Origin: Gnetum montanum
Taxonomy: Eukaryota > Streptophyta > Gnetopsida > Gnetales > Gnetaceae
DNA length: 64,000 nt
Direction: 5' to 3'
Assembly: GCA_015680685.1 (NCBI GenBank)
Contig: MNCI01004755.1
Span: 344,828-408,827 of the forward strand
In this document: positions 47,301 to 59,938 of the stretch, one piece after another
Layout of the letters: each line of letters starts with the position of its first letter
How positions within the stretch are numbered: the first letter of the stretch is position 1
Notes under the pieces: generated by a model
The model's input: the letters and a program-made list of their open reading frames with translations, nothing else
Told to the model about the DNA's origin: nothing
Databases searched by the model: none
Translations under genes and position numbers: made by a program

Positions 47301-47692
47301 TGTTTCACATGGTTTGTTAATGTCTTTTAGGCCAATCATAAAAACATCAACAAAAAATGGATCAATGAAACACCTTAAAGAATATTTAGTTGTAAAGAGG
47401 AAAGCCTTGTGGTCAAGTTTTATTATGTAAATTTAATCAAATACAAGAGCAAAAATAAATGCCTTGAATTCCCTTAAAAATTTCATCTTATAGCCCTATT
47501 TTTATCAAAATCCTAGAGCATTCTCACTTTGTAAAGGGTAATTCATGGTATGGGATATAAAAACATCATAAATTATGCTAAAGTAACATAATTAATATTT
47601 AAATTATCAAAAACACTAGCATTTGCAATGGAAAACTAAAAAGTTTTGTAGTATAAAATGTTGTATTTTTGGACCATAAAAAGTCTTTAAAA
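44391..47692. other. Non-coding AT-rich interior of element A
   Basis: No RT, integrase or antisense-gene motif is visible on either strand. Short repeated phrases occur, such as AATACACTGCTAGAATGAAATT near 45407-45480. The region lies where C and E carry the antisense gene and pol, so those parts are deleted, replaced or decayed beyond recognition. Confidence 0.55.
44527..44650. repeat. TTTGACATTTTGTCAAA inverted repeats
   Basis: Three copies lie near 44528, 44566 and 44626. The second is a perfect 7-bp stem with a 3-base loop; all are followed by an A/G-rich AxxGYTRAYATG phrase. Confidence 0.7.
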
Positions 47693-47829
47693 CATTATAT
47701 AGAATGCCTAGAAACTTGCCCAAGTCAATTCAACATAATAATAGTAAATTATAACCTATTTAAATAAGAATTGACATCATTTTAAGGACTTTTGGATCAT
47801 TTCAAACTCTTCCAAACTTATGATTTTTG

Positions 47830-48932
47830 TGTTGACCTTTTGGTATGTCAAAACCTTAGAGAAAATTGAGAATGTAGAATGTGTGTTTGTGAGTGTAGGC
47901 TTGAAGGACCATGAAAGAGTAAAATGAGTAAGGACTTTAGAACAAGAGTTGAATTAGAATGAGATCCACTTTGAGATGTTAAAATGAAGACTAAGTGAGC
48001 AAGATGAGAGCATGGATGGAAACAAGGTATACAAGCTAAATGAAGATGTTTCGAGGACTATTGCGATGCCAAAATGCTAGAGGAATGCTCCAAATCTTAA
48101 AGTGTGTAAGTAGAGTAGACATCTCATAGAAATAGCAAATGTCTAACTTGAAAAATAGATGTCTCAAGGTAGACATCTCACGATAGATGTCTCCACTTTC
48201 AAGTATACATCTCTCTTACATTGAAAATAGCTTCGGTTAGACATCTCATCCTCAAAGTAGACATCTAAACTAGCTATTTAGTATCCATTTCATGAATTTT
48301 GAGGAGATTTTGGAAACTTAAAGTGTATAAAACTTAGTAGAATTATTGAGAATTGTGCAAGTACTATTCATTAAAAAATCTATTCAAGGCTACTCAAAGA
48401 GATTTCATGTTTGTCTATTGTTGTATTATCATTTGTATATATTGGTTGTATTGAGTCTCATTGCAAGGACTCTATAAATCTAGTTACACTTTCTCCTTGA
48501 TCTTTTTCTTTCTTTCTTTTTCACCCTATGAGGTTGATGGGATTTGTGCAAGATGACATCTTTGTTGAGCTTGTCGGGACCTTACACGACTGAGTGGTTT
48601 TGTAGCAAAAAAACAATCCAATGCAGATTTCACCTTTGTAAAGATTGTGGGATCCTTTAAATCAAAATTTGAGCTTGTTGAAACCTTGTGGGATTGGTTG
48701 GTTTTACAATGATGAAACACTCCCTAGCAAAGCTCAAATCTTGTAAAGGTTGTGATGTTCTTCAAATCACATTTTTTAAGTAACAATGTCTGGAGATGTG
48801 CATGGAATCTACCCTCCGAGTATGGACTACCCAAGTTGGAAAACCACATAAAAATTATGTTTAATTTTAGTGACTACAATGATTTTAAATTTGAAATCTT
48901 ATTCAATCCCCCTTGTAAGTTCTTGATCCACA
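47830..48932 (+). repeat. Copia 5' LTR
   Basis: Begins TGTTGACCTTTTGGTATG and ends CTTGATCCACA. Contains TATAAAT at 48473-48479. Aligns with 53120-54207. Confidence 0.93.
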
Positions 48933-48934
48933 AG

Positions 48935-48946
48935 TGGTATCAGATC
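48935..48946 (+). other. Copia primer-binding site (initiator Met tRNA)
   Basis: TGGTATCAGATC starts two bases after the LTR. It matches the plant initiator-Met complement TGGTATCAGAGC at 11 of 12 bases. Confidence 0.88.
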
Positions 48947-48979
48947 CTGGTACTCTCAAGTGATAATTTCAATGTATCC

Positions 48980-49890
48980 AGAGTGAACATGAAAGGGGTA
49001 ACTAACATCATATCACCAATAGCTAATGGATTCAACTCTTTAAATTGAAGTACTATACTGATATGCTTCATTGAATTTATTTTGAAAAGCTACATTCAAC
49101 ACTTCTGCTACAAAGATAAAGGTAAACATTATACTTATTCCTCTATGCAATGTTGGATATGCAATGGAAGAAGCCATATGGCCTCCAAAAGAGTTTTAAA
49201 ATGTAGGTCACATGAAGAAAATTCAAGTAAGGAAATAAGAACCAACAACATCGATATCAACTTTAACAAGAAAAGAAGTCCAAGGTATGCATCCAAAGGT
49301 TCTCATTATCTATGTCTTACCTTGAAAAATTAAGAATCCCTTTAGGATCAAAGATTTCATAATGGACATGAGGAATATGAAATCTCCTTAGAAAAAAGGT
49401 ATGAGCTACTTTATAATGAAGTTATTTCCTTTCAAAATTTATGCTTTAAAATGAAAGGAATTTTGCATGACAAAGAGACAAAGATTGCAACTCTTAATTC
49501 TGAATGTTTATGTCTTAAGAAAGAAAACTCATACCTAATGACTAAGATTTAAAAGCTAACAAATGTTATTGATCACACTAATAAAAAAATTTTAGAGAAA
49601 AAGCTTAAAGAAGATCAAGATCCAAAGCATTTGCACATCAAATCATCTTCATCAAGTTTTTTAAAGAAGTATCCGTCTAGGTTTGATAATACAATAAGAT
49701 TTAAGATATTAAATTGCTTTTATTATGAAAATTTTAAACATGTTGAGGCTTGTTGCTATTTATGGATGAAACATTACACTAAGTCTTTTTAAAAATAGCC
49801 TAGAAAATATGCCTTGTAGGGAAAGAAATATTGGAAGAAAAAAGAGAAGAACTCTGAACAAAATATGATGGCTCAAGTTGCTCTCTCTGC
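48980..49890 (+). pseudogene. Copia gag remnant
   Basis: Decayed frames without an intact core. Near 49715-49765 a knuckle remnant reads CFYYENFKHVEACC, where the second cysteine has become tyrosine. Charged, lysine-rich segments on both sides fit copia gag. No start codon can be chosen with confidence. Confidence 0.6.
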
Positions 49891-51180
49891 TATTAGAACA
49901 AGCCCATGATATATTGATAGTGGCTATTCAAGGCATATGATAGGAGATAAATCTTAATTCATACCCTTCTCAGAATAAAGCTATGAAACTATCACCTTTG
50001 AAGATGACATGGAAGCTCTAATAAAATGTATTTATACTATCAGATGGAAAGGTAAGGATCAACCTATAGTCAATAAAGTTTTCTTTGTTGAAAGACTAAA
50101 GCATAATCTTCTTAGTGTTAGTTAACTTTGTAATTTAAATTTTGATGTTACTTTTTCCAAAGAAACTTGTCAAAAAAAAGATTTCACCTCTAGAAAAATT
50201 ATAATCGAAGGAATCAAAAAGGAAAATGTTTACACTCTTATATTCGGAGATAATCCTAACCTTGAATCTAAGTGCTTGATTACTAATGCAAATGACACTT
50301 GTTTGTGTAATAGAAAACAAATGGTTCAAGGATTAGGTAAACTCAAATATTTTAACTTGAACACTTGTGAAACATGCAAAATGGAAAGCAAATAAGGGTA
50401 ACATTTGGTAAGAAAAATTGCATCGCTACCTCTCATCCCTTGTATTTACTTCACATGGATTTGTTGGTCCATCTCAAACTCTTATCTTGGAAAAGAAAAT
50501 GTATTTTTTAACTATTGTTGATGACTTCTCTCATTTTACTTGGGTTTCCTTCTTATATCACAAGAATGAAGCATTTGATCATTTTTTAAGAATTTTTAAT
50601 TAGATTCAAAAAGAAAAGGGTTATGGTGTTAAAGTCATCAAGAGTGAAAATGGAGGAGAATTCAAAAATGCTAAGTTTGAACAATACTATTAGATGACTG
50701 GCATTCTTCATCAATTTTTTTGCTACAAGAAATCCTCAAAACAATGGTATAGTAGAAAGGAAGAATAAGATCTTGAATGAAATGGGAAAAACTATGTTGA
50801 AGGGTAAAAGTCTTCCTTACCAATTTTGGGCTAAAGAGATTAATATCACATGTTATGTCTCCAACAAAGTACTAGTAAAAAGATTCACTACTAAAACTCC
50901 TTATGAATTATGGACTACTAGAAATCCATATATTGGTTATATTCTTAATGATAAAGACACCTTGAGAAAATTTGATCCTAAAACCAATGAGGAAATTATC
51001 TTAGGATATTCTTCCATTAGTAGGGCATATAGAGTCTTCAACAAGAGAACTAATGTTGTGGAAGAAACTATAAATGTCAAAATTGATGATAGTGTCAATA
51101 TTTCTCCACAAACTGATGATGAAGAAGTTCCTATCCAAAAGTTATCTAACACCTCCCAAGTTCAAATTGATAAAAATTAA
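49891..51180 (+). pseudogene. Copia protease and integrase remnant
   Basis: The protease box YIDSGYSRHMIGD lies near 49912-49950 (DSGCSRHM in functional relatives). The integrase zinc region is weak (LNTCETCKMESK, near 50355-50390). The core has FLTIVDDFSHFTWVSFLYHK (50508-50565), IKSENGGEF near 50640 and a frameshifted NNGIVERKN near 50745. The 135-codon frame 50773-51180 holds LPYQFWAKEI, TPYELWTTRNP and GYSSISRAYRVFNKR. A deletion between RNPYIGY and LNDKDT removes the usual FGC box. Confidence 0.85.
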
Positions 51181-52876
51181 ACAATAGAAAGTGAACATGA
51201 AGAGATATCTTCATTTCAACCCAAAATGCCTAGACATAGTAGATCACACTCTCTCAATGATGTTATTGGAGAAGTAAAAGATGGAATCTATCCTAGGAGC
51301 CAAACTAAGGAAATGTATGTCTATGCTACATATCTTTCATAACTAGAACAAAAAAATTTTAAAGAGGAAAAATGAGAAGAAGGGTGGATTTTTCTATGCA
51401 AGATGAACTTAATCATTTCACTAGGAATGATGTGTGGAAATTAACTCCTAAACACAAGAATAAATCAATCATTGGCACAAAATGGATTTTTGGGAACAAA
51501 ATAGATGAAAATTGTAACATCATTAAGAATAAAGCTATATTGGTTGCCAAAGGTTATAATCAGCAAAAGTAATTGATTTTGATGAGACTTTTGCTCCTGT
51601 TGCCAAACTTGAATCTATTAGACTTATTTTGATCTATGCAAGCATTAAGAACATCAAGCTATATCAAATAGATGTGAAGAATGCATTTCTAAATGGAACC
51701 ATCCAAGAAGAAGTATATGTTGAACAACTTGAAGGATTTGTAGATCCCATTAATTCTGATCATATTTTTAGACTTAAGAAGACTCTCTATACGCTCAAAT
51801 AATCCCCTAGAGCTTATTATGAAAGACTCTCATAGTACCTTATATCCAATGGTTTTGAAAGAGGTAGGGCTAATGTTATTTTATTTTTCAAGTGTGAAGG
51901 TAATGATTTACTTATTGTGCAAATTTATGCTTATGATATTATTTTTGAAGTTAGTAATGATGTTTTACACAAAAAATTCTTAGACCTTATGCAATCAGAG
52001 TTCAAAATGAGCATGATAAAAGAGCTCAACAATTTTCTTGGATTTCAAATCAATCAGACAAAAGATGGAAGCTTCATCTATCAAACTAAGTACAATAAAG
52101 ATCTACTACTCAAATTTAACTTGGTAGATATGAAGGTAAAAACTACACTTATGGCAGAAAATTTTAAGCTCACTAAAGATGATCAAGAAAATCTTGTTGA
52201 TCTCAAGCTCTATAGAGGTATGATAGGTAGTCTACTCTATTTAACTACTAGTAGCCCAAATATAGCCTTAAGTGTAGGAATTTGTGCAAGATATTAGAAA
52301 AATCCCAAAGAGTCTCTTCTAAAAGCTGTTAAATGTATTTTTCATTATCTAAAAGGTACTACTAACTAGGAACTTTGGTATTGAAAGAACTCCTCACTTG
52401 ATCTTACTAGGTATTGTGATGTAGATTGGGCAATTTGTACAAATGATTATCGAAGAACTAGTGGAAATTTCTTTTTTCTAGGAAAAATTATTATACCTTG
52501 GGCAATATGCAAGAAAAAATCCACAGCACTCTCTATGATAGAAGTAGAGTACATTTCAACTGAAAGTTGTTATGCACAAATTTTATGGATGAAACAAACT
52601 CTTAAGGATTTAGGGATTAAACCCCAATATCCACCAATCTTTTGTTACAACAACAATGTGATCAACATGACAAAGAACCCTATTCAACATTCTTGTAATA
52701 AGCACATCAAAATTTATCATCATTTTATATGAAAACATACCCAACTTACACATGTAAATCTAGAATTCATTTGGACATAACATCAACTTGCAAATGCCTT
52801 GACCAAGTCTCTTAATGAACAACAACTTACTAGTCTCTATAAAGACATGGGAATAGGACCTTGTCCTATCAGATAA
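51181..52876 (+). pseudogene. Copia reverse transcriptase and RNase H remnant
   Basis: RT boxes: NDVWKLTPKHKNKSIIGTKW (51430-51488), DFDETFAPVAKLESIR (near 51577-51625), QIDVKNAFLNG (near 51667) and IYAYDIIFE (51920-51950, in place of the usual YVDDI). FLGFQINQT lies near 52030. RNase H boxes are YLKGTT, DVDWA, STALSMIEVEYIS (near 52522-52560), HIKIYHHFI and the end HQLANALTKSL near 52780-52815. Stops and a frameshift at about 51570 break it. The YVDD to YAYD change means it was already inactive. Confidence 0.88.
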
Positions 52877-53104
52877 GTATTTTTTCTTTATTTCAAATTA
52901 AAAAAAATCAAACATACATAAACTTTCTTGCATATGTTTAGGGAAATTTTTCTCATACTTTTTGTTAATGTCTAAAAAGGATGAGAGAAATGGTCTATGG
53001 TGTATATTCTAGTGATCTAGCATTTCTTTTTTACTTTTCCACCCATTTTCTTACATAGTTTTCATGGAATGTACTAACCCATCCTCTTAAGTTTTGGACA
53101 TCAC

Positions 53105-53119
53105 CAAAAAGGGGGATAT
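53105..53119 (+). other. Copia polypurine tract
   Basis: CAAAAAGGGGGATAT directly precedes the 3' LTR, the usual plus-strand primer position. Confidence 0.8.
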
Positions 53120-54207
53120 TATTAATATTTTGGTATGTCAAAACCTTAGAGAAAATGAAGAATGTAGAATGTGTGTTTGTGATTTTAGTCTTGCAAGACC
53201 ATGAAAGAGGATAATGAGCAAGGAATTTGAAACAAGAGTTAAATTAGAATGAGATCCACATTGAGATGTTGAAATGAAGACTAAGTAAATAAGATGAGAA
53301 CATGGATGGAAACAGAGACTATGAGCTAAGCGAAGATGTTTCAAGGACTGCTAAGATGCCAAACTACCAAAGGAATGCTCCAAATCTCAAAGTGTGCAAG
53401 CAAAGTAAACGTCTCAAAAAAATAGCAAATGTCTAAATTGGAAAATAGATGTCTTAGGGTAGATGTCTCCACTTTTAGGTAAACATCTTTTCTCCATTAA
53501 GACTGGTTTCAGTTAGATGTCTCATCCTCGAAGTTAATGTTTAAACTAGTTGTTTGTTAGTTATTACATGAATTCCAAGGAATTTTTGAAAAATCAAAGG
53601 GTATGAGTCTAAGTAAAATTCTTGGAAATTATGTAAGTACTATTCATTAACAAATTTATCCAAAGCTACTCAAAGATATTTTGTGTTTATCCTTCATTGT
53701 ATTATCATTTCTGTGTATTAGTTGTGTTAAGCCTCATTGCAACAACTCTATAAATATAGTTACACTTTCTCCTTGATCATTTTCTTTCTTTCTTTGTAGC
53801 CATGTAGGGTTGATGTGCTTCGTGCAGGAAAACATCTTCATTAAGCTTGTTGGGACCTTACGAGGTTGAGTGGTTTTGCAGCAAAAAAACACTCCAGTGC
53901 AAAGCTCATGTTTTTAAAAGTTATGGGATCCTTTAAACCACATTTTGAGCTTGTTGGAACCTTGTGAATTGAGTGATTTCATAGTTACAAAACACTCTAG
54001 AGAAGATATCAAATCTTGTAAAGGTTATGGTGCCCTTCAAACCACATTTTTGAAGCAACAAAGTTTGGAGGTGTGCAAAGAATCTATCCTCTGAGTGTGG
54101 AATAACCAAGTTAGGGAACCACATAAAAATTATGTTTAATTTTGGTGATTATAGTGATTTTAAATTGGGGATCTTATTCAATTCCCCTTTCAAGTTCTTG
54201 ATCCACA
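53120..54207 (+). repeat. Copia 3' LTR
   Basis: Begins TATTAATATTTTGG (the TG decayed to TA) and ends GATCCACA before the TTTTG duplication. TATAAATA lies at 53753-53760. Confidence 0.92.
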
Positions 54208-54709
54208 TTTTGGAGTAGAGTAGAGATTTAAAAGCTTAAAGCCATTTCCTAGCATTGAACATGGACAATATCGAGAACCTATTACAACCTATAGATCAAT
54301 CAAACCAAACATGTTTTGGAAGGACTATAGAATACACACTACCCACCTACACATTAGATCTTAAGTAGTGATCTATCAAGATTTTATATAACAATTGTAG
54401 ATCTATACTCTCTCACTCTGTATTTTTTTCATCAATATTAATACAAAATTTGTAGTTGTTTGGCCATATTTTCTCTTATTTTTCTACACTATCTCTTGAT
54501 TAGTTCTCAAATCCAATTTGGGATAAATTATTTTATAATTTATCATCTATTTTTCCTCATTTATCTTGGTAACAAACTCTCAAGTCCTTAGGTGATTGAC
54601 AATATGACCTAAGATACCTCAAATCCTTTTTGAGGCACATGGATCCTAAGGTAAAACTATTTCATGCAAATCAATTCAATTTCCAACATCAAATTTTTCT
54701 GTCACTATA

Positions 54710-55770
54710 AATGGTATATTCCAAAGAGATATCAATAAAGAGTCTTGTAGGATGCACATGATGGACCATGTGGTGGTTGTTATGGAGGAAGTAGAATAAC
54801 ACTAAAACTTCTAATAACAAGCTATTTTTGATCTACTATATTTAGGAATGCATACTAATTCATACAATCTTATGAAAGATGCCAAAAAGATGGAGGACTG
54901 ATGACCAAGCATGAATGAATATAGTCATTAGAACCAATAAATATCTAGGAAATTGATTTCATGGGACCTATTATGCTAATGTCAAATGGAAAAACCACAT
55001 AATCATGATAGTTAATTATTATAACAAGTGGGAAGAAACAACTATAGTTAAAATTATAGAAATAATAGCTACAAAGTTCTTTCAGCAACATGTAGTAAAT
55101 AAGTTTAAAATACCTAGAATGCTAATCTCAAATAATAGGACCCACTTCACTAATACTACATTTAAGAAATTAATGTAACATCTTCGGATAAATCATAATC
55201 TTACCACACCATACCATCCCCAAGCGAATGGACAAGCTGAATCTAGTAATACAGAAATTACATGCATATTAACTAGAACCATTAGCAGGTATAGGAAGTA
55301 TTGAAGCATTGATCTTAATGATGTTCTATGGGCATATCGATAAACCTAGAAAGTTTCTATAAGGTATTCCACATATGAACTTGTTTATGGAAAATTACCT
55401 ACTCTGCTAATTCAAAAAGAAATAAATACCCTAGCCACAACTTTTGCACTTGACTTAAATATAGACTTTTCCAAAAAGAATAACTAATGGATCTTAATCT
55501 ATTAGATGAAAATCTATTAGTAGCCCAAATGAGTAATAAGATTCATAAGAATTACTCCAAATGTCAACATGATGCTAAGATTATGCATGTTTCTATTAAA
55601 CCTAGCAATACAGTCCTTTACTACAATCTAAATCATTTCACTCAAAAGACTGAGTTTTAGACCTTATGGGAAATGCCCTATATAGTCGATGCAAAGTACC
55701 AATCTAGTGTCATGTAAATTTATTACCCAAATTATCCATAAAAAATAATTCTTGTTAATAGTTAATAAGC
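54710..55770 (+). pseudogene. Ty3/gypsy integrase remnant, element B
   Basis: Zinc region HDGPCGGCYGGSR near 54757-54795, then FIQSYERCQKDGGLM near 54865-54905 and IDFMGPI near 54955-54975. The second catalytic box reads ISNNRTHFTN near 55117-55155, with asparagine in place of aspartate. TTPYHPQANGQAESSN lies near 55197-55245, then YELVYGK near 55375, and a C-terminal block near 55620-55690. The polypurine-like GTGGAGATATCAC at 55864-55880 may mark the LTR start. It is the same family as the integrase at 62629-64000. All frames contain stops. Confidence 0.82.
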
Positions 55771-58222
55771 TAAGTTATTTCATAACTTTCCATCATCAAG
55801 GAATTCTACCATGTATCCTAACCAAACCACAACTCTTTCAAATTCCTACCTTAGACAATAGTTGTGGAGATATCACTTCTTATCCTTAGACACTATAAAA
55901 TCTTTTTATATTCTTTCTTCCTTTTTCCTAATTTCTTTCTATTTCTCTAAGTTTTTCATGTTCTTTCAATTCCTTAATACATTCATCATTATTTGATATA
56001 TTCACAATTCTTATCATTTTTTCAATTCTTTAAAATTTTTTCATATTATTCTACATTTTCTTATTCTTGTACATCTTTAATTTTTTATATAGCTTTTCCA
56101 TTCTTGATGTACATATTTTTGTTCATTTTTCTAATAAAGTATCTAGTAATAAGTAAGATGTAGTTAAAATAATAAGAATTTTTACTCTATATTAAAACAT
56201 TAAGAATTTTCACTCTATATTATCAAATCATATAAGCACTAATTGTGTACATAGTGACACCACATCATCCATCCACTCATTTCCAATAATAAGAGGTTCT
56301 TACTAATAATATTCTCATCATAATAAAACTAAAATAAACTTGTGTTCATTATTCCTAATGAAAAGGAGAAGAACCAAGTAAATATGACAATGATATGGCA
56401 TCAAGGAGATTTGTGGATTCTCTAAAGCTACTTCTACGAGTCTTATTACATTGTTAAGTTATATCATTTACTTGTATTCTAATGTAAAATAGATGCATGT
56501 TCTAAAATGAGTATTTTCTTACCATGTCACTAGAAAGACATGTTACCCATGCTTAAAGGTAGTCTTCTAATAAGGTTGATATAGTAATTACCTAGTAAAT
56601 ATACAAAATAAAAATTATTTGTGGTTCCATTGAAAAGACATGTTATCCATATCTAAAGGTAGGTGACTTCTTATGAATCTAAAAGGTTTCTTAAACTTGC
56701 ATTGGTTACGAGGCTAGAAAGACATGTTACCCATGCGTAAAGGAACTCCTCGATCCAATGGCCAAGTCTCCTTCAAAATAAACTAATTAATTAATAAATT
56801 GCTTCTTTATTATTCATTGTTAAATAGTGATATTTTCTATAGTTGTGATCATCTTATGGTCATAATTTTTGGGATGATACAATGCAATGTCGTTGGTAAG
56901 TGGTATGGACTTGGCTTGGATCTTGGACAAATAGGATAATGATTACTTTAACCATGTACTACACACAAAATTTATTATGCTTATGGTAAGACATCTCACA
57001 TCCCATTTTCTACATTTCCTACTACTACTATTCCATCTCCCTTTTATATATAACTATAATTTAATGGTTTTTTTGTAGCATAGTATTATTTTCTTACTAT
57101 AGAAATACTAACATGTGTGTTTTAAAAGACAAGTATGATCTACATTCAACTCCTTGAGTGCCCATAGACACTTGTAGGTGTGGTTATATAAGGGCATTAA
57201 GGACAAGAGCCTACCTTGGGGAGGACATATCTATATAACTATTTTGTTTCATACATGACATTTAACTCCACATCATCTTGTACCTCTTGCATACTTTAGT
57301 AATTTTCTTTACTTCCCTACATATTCATATTCATTTATAAACTTAGCAAATTTTGATTCCATCACTCCCTAAACTCTAGTTAATTTATCTTACCAAAAAT
57401 CCTTCTTTAACATCATTTTGACATTAAAATATGATATTCTAAGCATCATCTATGACTGAGAATCCTTCAAACTGTCTTAATACCTTCTAGGTGACTCACT
57501 TCATTCATTTTGTCATCATAATCCATAAAAATTTTAAAAATTTCAAGGGTGATATTCAAGATACAATATCACATTACCTATGATATCATATCAACTATGT
57601 CACATCTATGAAAATGTACATATAAAAACTATATATACGCATGAGCATTAGAAAAATTTTTATTTCTACCATTTTATGCAAGGAGAGTTCATGTAATTTT
57701 CTTTCATCAAAAAACATTCAAAGTCTAACATCTTCCTCACCAGATAACTAATTTGATCCATTCTTTAATTCTTTTACTCCTAGAATGAGCATCTTAGTTC
57801 TAGAAAAGAGCATTTTAATAGAATCCTGTGAATTGTACGAATTTTTCCTAACTTTCGAGAGATCAATTAAGGATAAGTATTATGAATGATAATTCAATTT
57901 TAACCTAATCAAAGCCAATAAACTCAAAATTTCTCTCCAATTAACCATTTTGATATTTTTTAACAATAAATTGGGAATAGTAATAGGTCATTCAAGTTAA
58001 AAATTATTTTGATCGTTAGAAAAATTAGTTAATTAAGGATTTTTTTCAAATTAGGTATTTTTTCTAAATTGACAAATTTTGAAGCTCTACAGTATAAATT
58101 AAAAATAGGATTGACATTGAATGATGTTCGTAATCAAAACCAAAAATCTAATGAAAGGCTATGAATCATTAAAAAAATTTCTATAATTTTTGGATAATCC
58201 TATTATTTTTTATGATTATAGA
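55771..58222 (+). other. Non-coding region, probable LTR of a B-type element
   Basis: AT-rich, no coding signal. It follows B pol and a purine tract near 55864-55880, and is followed by a gag-like frame at 58223, as expected if it is or contains an LTR shared by B and a downstream element. I found no second copy in the window, so ends cannot be set. Confidence 0.4.
56530..56745 (+). repeat. Three spaced AAAGACATGTTAYCCATRYNTAAAGG repeats
   Basis: Copies near 56534, 56634 and 56718 share a 20-odd-base core at uneven spacing (about 85-100 bp). They may be enhancer-type repeats of the presumed LTR. Confidence 0.7.
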
Positions 58223-59600
58223 TGTTGCCAAAAGGAATACCCAAAGCAAAAGGGCCCTCACAACCTAGAGAGAAGAGACCCATAGGGAGAGGTAGAGATC
58301 AAACTCCTACCAAGGAGCAAGAAGCATAGTCTTACTTCGTTCAACAACCCATACTAGCAACAAGGTAATTAGTATAGGTAGAGGCTAAAGCACCATGTGT
58401 TTGAGAGCAAGGATAATGCCACATGCTCTTGAATGAGTATTTATAGCCCATCAAGGAAAAGTTTGTCGTATCCACTCTCATATTAGAATTAAACTTTGAC
58501 TCATTTATGTAATTTGCACCTACATAGGTATGGAAACAACCATAAGCATCACCCTTCTAGCCCACCATTTTAAGCAATAGCGAATGATATCTAGGGGATA
58601 CTTATTAATTATAGCATAATTGACAAGATGATGCCACTATGAAGATTAAAGGAGTAACATTGCCTTGCTTCTTTGAAACCATAGCTAGAGCATTAAATCT
58701 ATCAAATGTCAAAGTCAACATTGCTCAGATCTCTACAACAACTAACACTAATGCTAGAAACTTATGGTTGTAGAACGCATATAGAACAGCTAACAAAGAA
58801 TATACTGGATTGTCCACAACTCAAAAAATCTATTTCAAGATAGGGACATATCACATATTCCCTACCAAGAGACCTAACAATATACTCACATATGCTACTA
58901 GAGGATGTGTTATTTTAATGGAAAACTTTTAGAAAACTATGACACACTACTTATTTTTAAAAATATAGAAGAGGTTTGAAGAAAAAAATAGGGAAATCTA
59001 CTCTTCCATTCCCTTATCTTATCAAAAAATTGTGCAGGTTAGCATGTATTTTGGAATATACTAATAATGTTTTACACAAAGCCCAAAATGCTTCTTATGA
59101 AAAAATTTCTAAGTGCTACCTAATAAAGATCAAGTGGAAAAATTAGTGGGAACAAAGGTTGCAATTGAGACAACACCAATGACAAACATTCTAGCCATAA
59201 GAACAAAGCAAGCAAGATGCAATGCTTCAACTCTAGTTGTAGAATAGGTAGGACCTAGTATTCTACTAGTACAATAACTAGATTACAAAATTTCTATGAT
59301 CCATCTTCAGAAAATTACAAAAGTAATAAGTTGAAGTAGGAGGAAAGTACCTCGCATGTACAAAGGAAGAGATAATCCCAAAAAACCTACAATATCAATA
59401 GGACTCGCCAATGGTCAAGTGTCTTTATAAGCAGGAGAAAATGATAAATCAATGCAACAAATTTCAAGGAATGCTACATCCTTCCATGTAATCTTAGAAA
59501 TATGAAAAGGAGCCACTATGATGGTTATGAAACACTAAGATGCAATATGAATAATAGAAAGAATTACCAATGATATAAAAAATATTTAATATTCTCCTTA
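58223..59600 (+). pseudogene. Decayed ORF, possibly Athila-like gag/ORF1
   Basis: The ATG near 58212-58226 opens into a basic, proline-rich start (PKGIPKAKGPSQPREKRP). Decayed frames with TMKIKGVTLPCFFETIARAL (near 58640-58700) and YTGLSTTQKIYFKIGTYHIF (near 58800-58860) follow. The xKGVxxPxxxxxIARAL pattern recalls the putative plant transposon protein domain found in Athila-type elements. That match is by eye and weak. Many stops. Confidence 0.4.
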
Positions 59601-59644
59601 TGTCATTATAAGATATTTCTAGAGATAAAGATTGATGAGCAACA

Positions 59645-59770
59645 ATGTACCCCTACGCTCAACCATATGAATACGAGCGTTTCACGCACGATTTGGTCAA
59701 ATTCCAAGGACTAAGTGCTTATGTGCCCTTGTGGAACAAGGATAGGTTGGTTCATCATTATCTTTCGTAG
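59645..59770 (+). other. Short 41-codon ORF, unrecognised
   Basis: ATG to TAG without interruption (MYPYAQPYEYERFTHDLV...). It has more GC and CpG than its AT-rich neighbours. It could be a fragment of the decayed frame before it or a chance ORF; I do not recognise it. Confidence 0.3.
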
Positions 59771-59938
59771 CTTACCTGTATGTCACAATTGTATGGTTAA
59801 GTAATCTTGAGGCATATGATTTTTATAACTTTTATGTGTTTATGGGCTGCGCTAGTAGGGAAGGAGAGAGGTAACTAAGTGACTAATTTAACTTAATTAC
59901 TCATTAACTAAGTTCTAATTAATCCTAACACCAGCATC

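Larger units (their letters stand above)
47830..54207 (+). mobile_element. Ty1/copia retrotransposon inside the A LTR
   Basis: The element runs TGTTGACC...GATCCACA, with perfect TTTTG duplications at 47825-47829 and 54208-54212. It has two LTRs of about 1.1 kb, an initiator-Met tRNA primer site, and a plus-strand gag-pol in copia order (protease, integrase, RT, RNase H). The polypurine tract is AAAAAGGGGGATA. Domain wording such as YELWTTRNPYI and AYRVFNKRTNVVEETI suggests the SIRE/Tork side of copia; that lineage call is tentative. By eye the LTRs differ at about one base in 6-7. Confidence 0.93.
4581..54709 (+). mobile_element. Element A: Tat-type Ty3/gypsy element, gag-protease only, heavily nested
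   Basis: Two copies of one LTR bound it: 4581-5217, and 47693-47829 plus 54213-54709. Plus-strand gag begins near 5777, is interrupted at 7307 by element C, and resumes at 42391 in register. A protease follows near 43470-44190. No RT, RNase H or integrase is visible between the protease and the 3' LTR; 3.3 kb of AT-rich non-coding DNA is there instead. The proteins align with gag and protease of C and E, so A is a distant relative. LTR outer boundaries are accurate to about 20 bp, and I could not confirm a target duplication. Confidence 0.75.
47693..54709 (+). repeat. 3' LTR of element A, split by the copia element
   Basis: 47693-47829 matches the left part of 4581-5217, and 54213-54709 matches the remainder. 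The break carries the copia target duplication TTTTG. Integrase of element B begins within about 30 bp of the right end. Confidence 0.82.
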
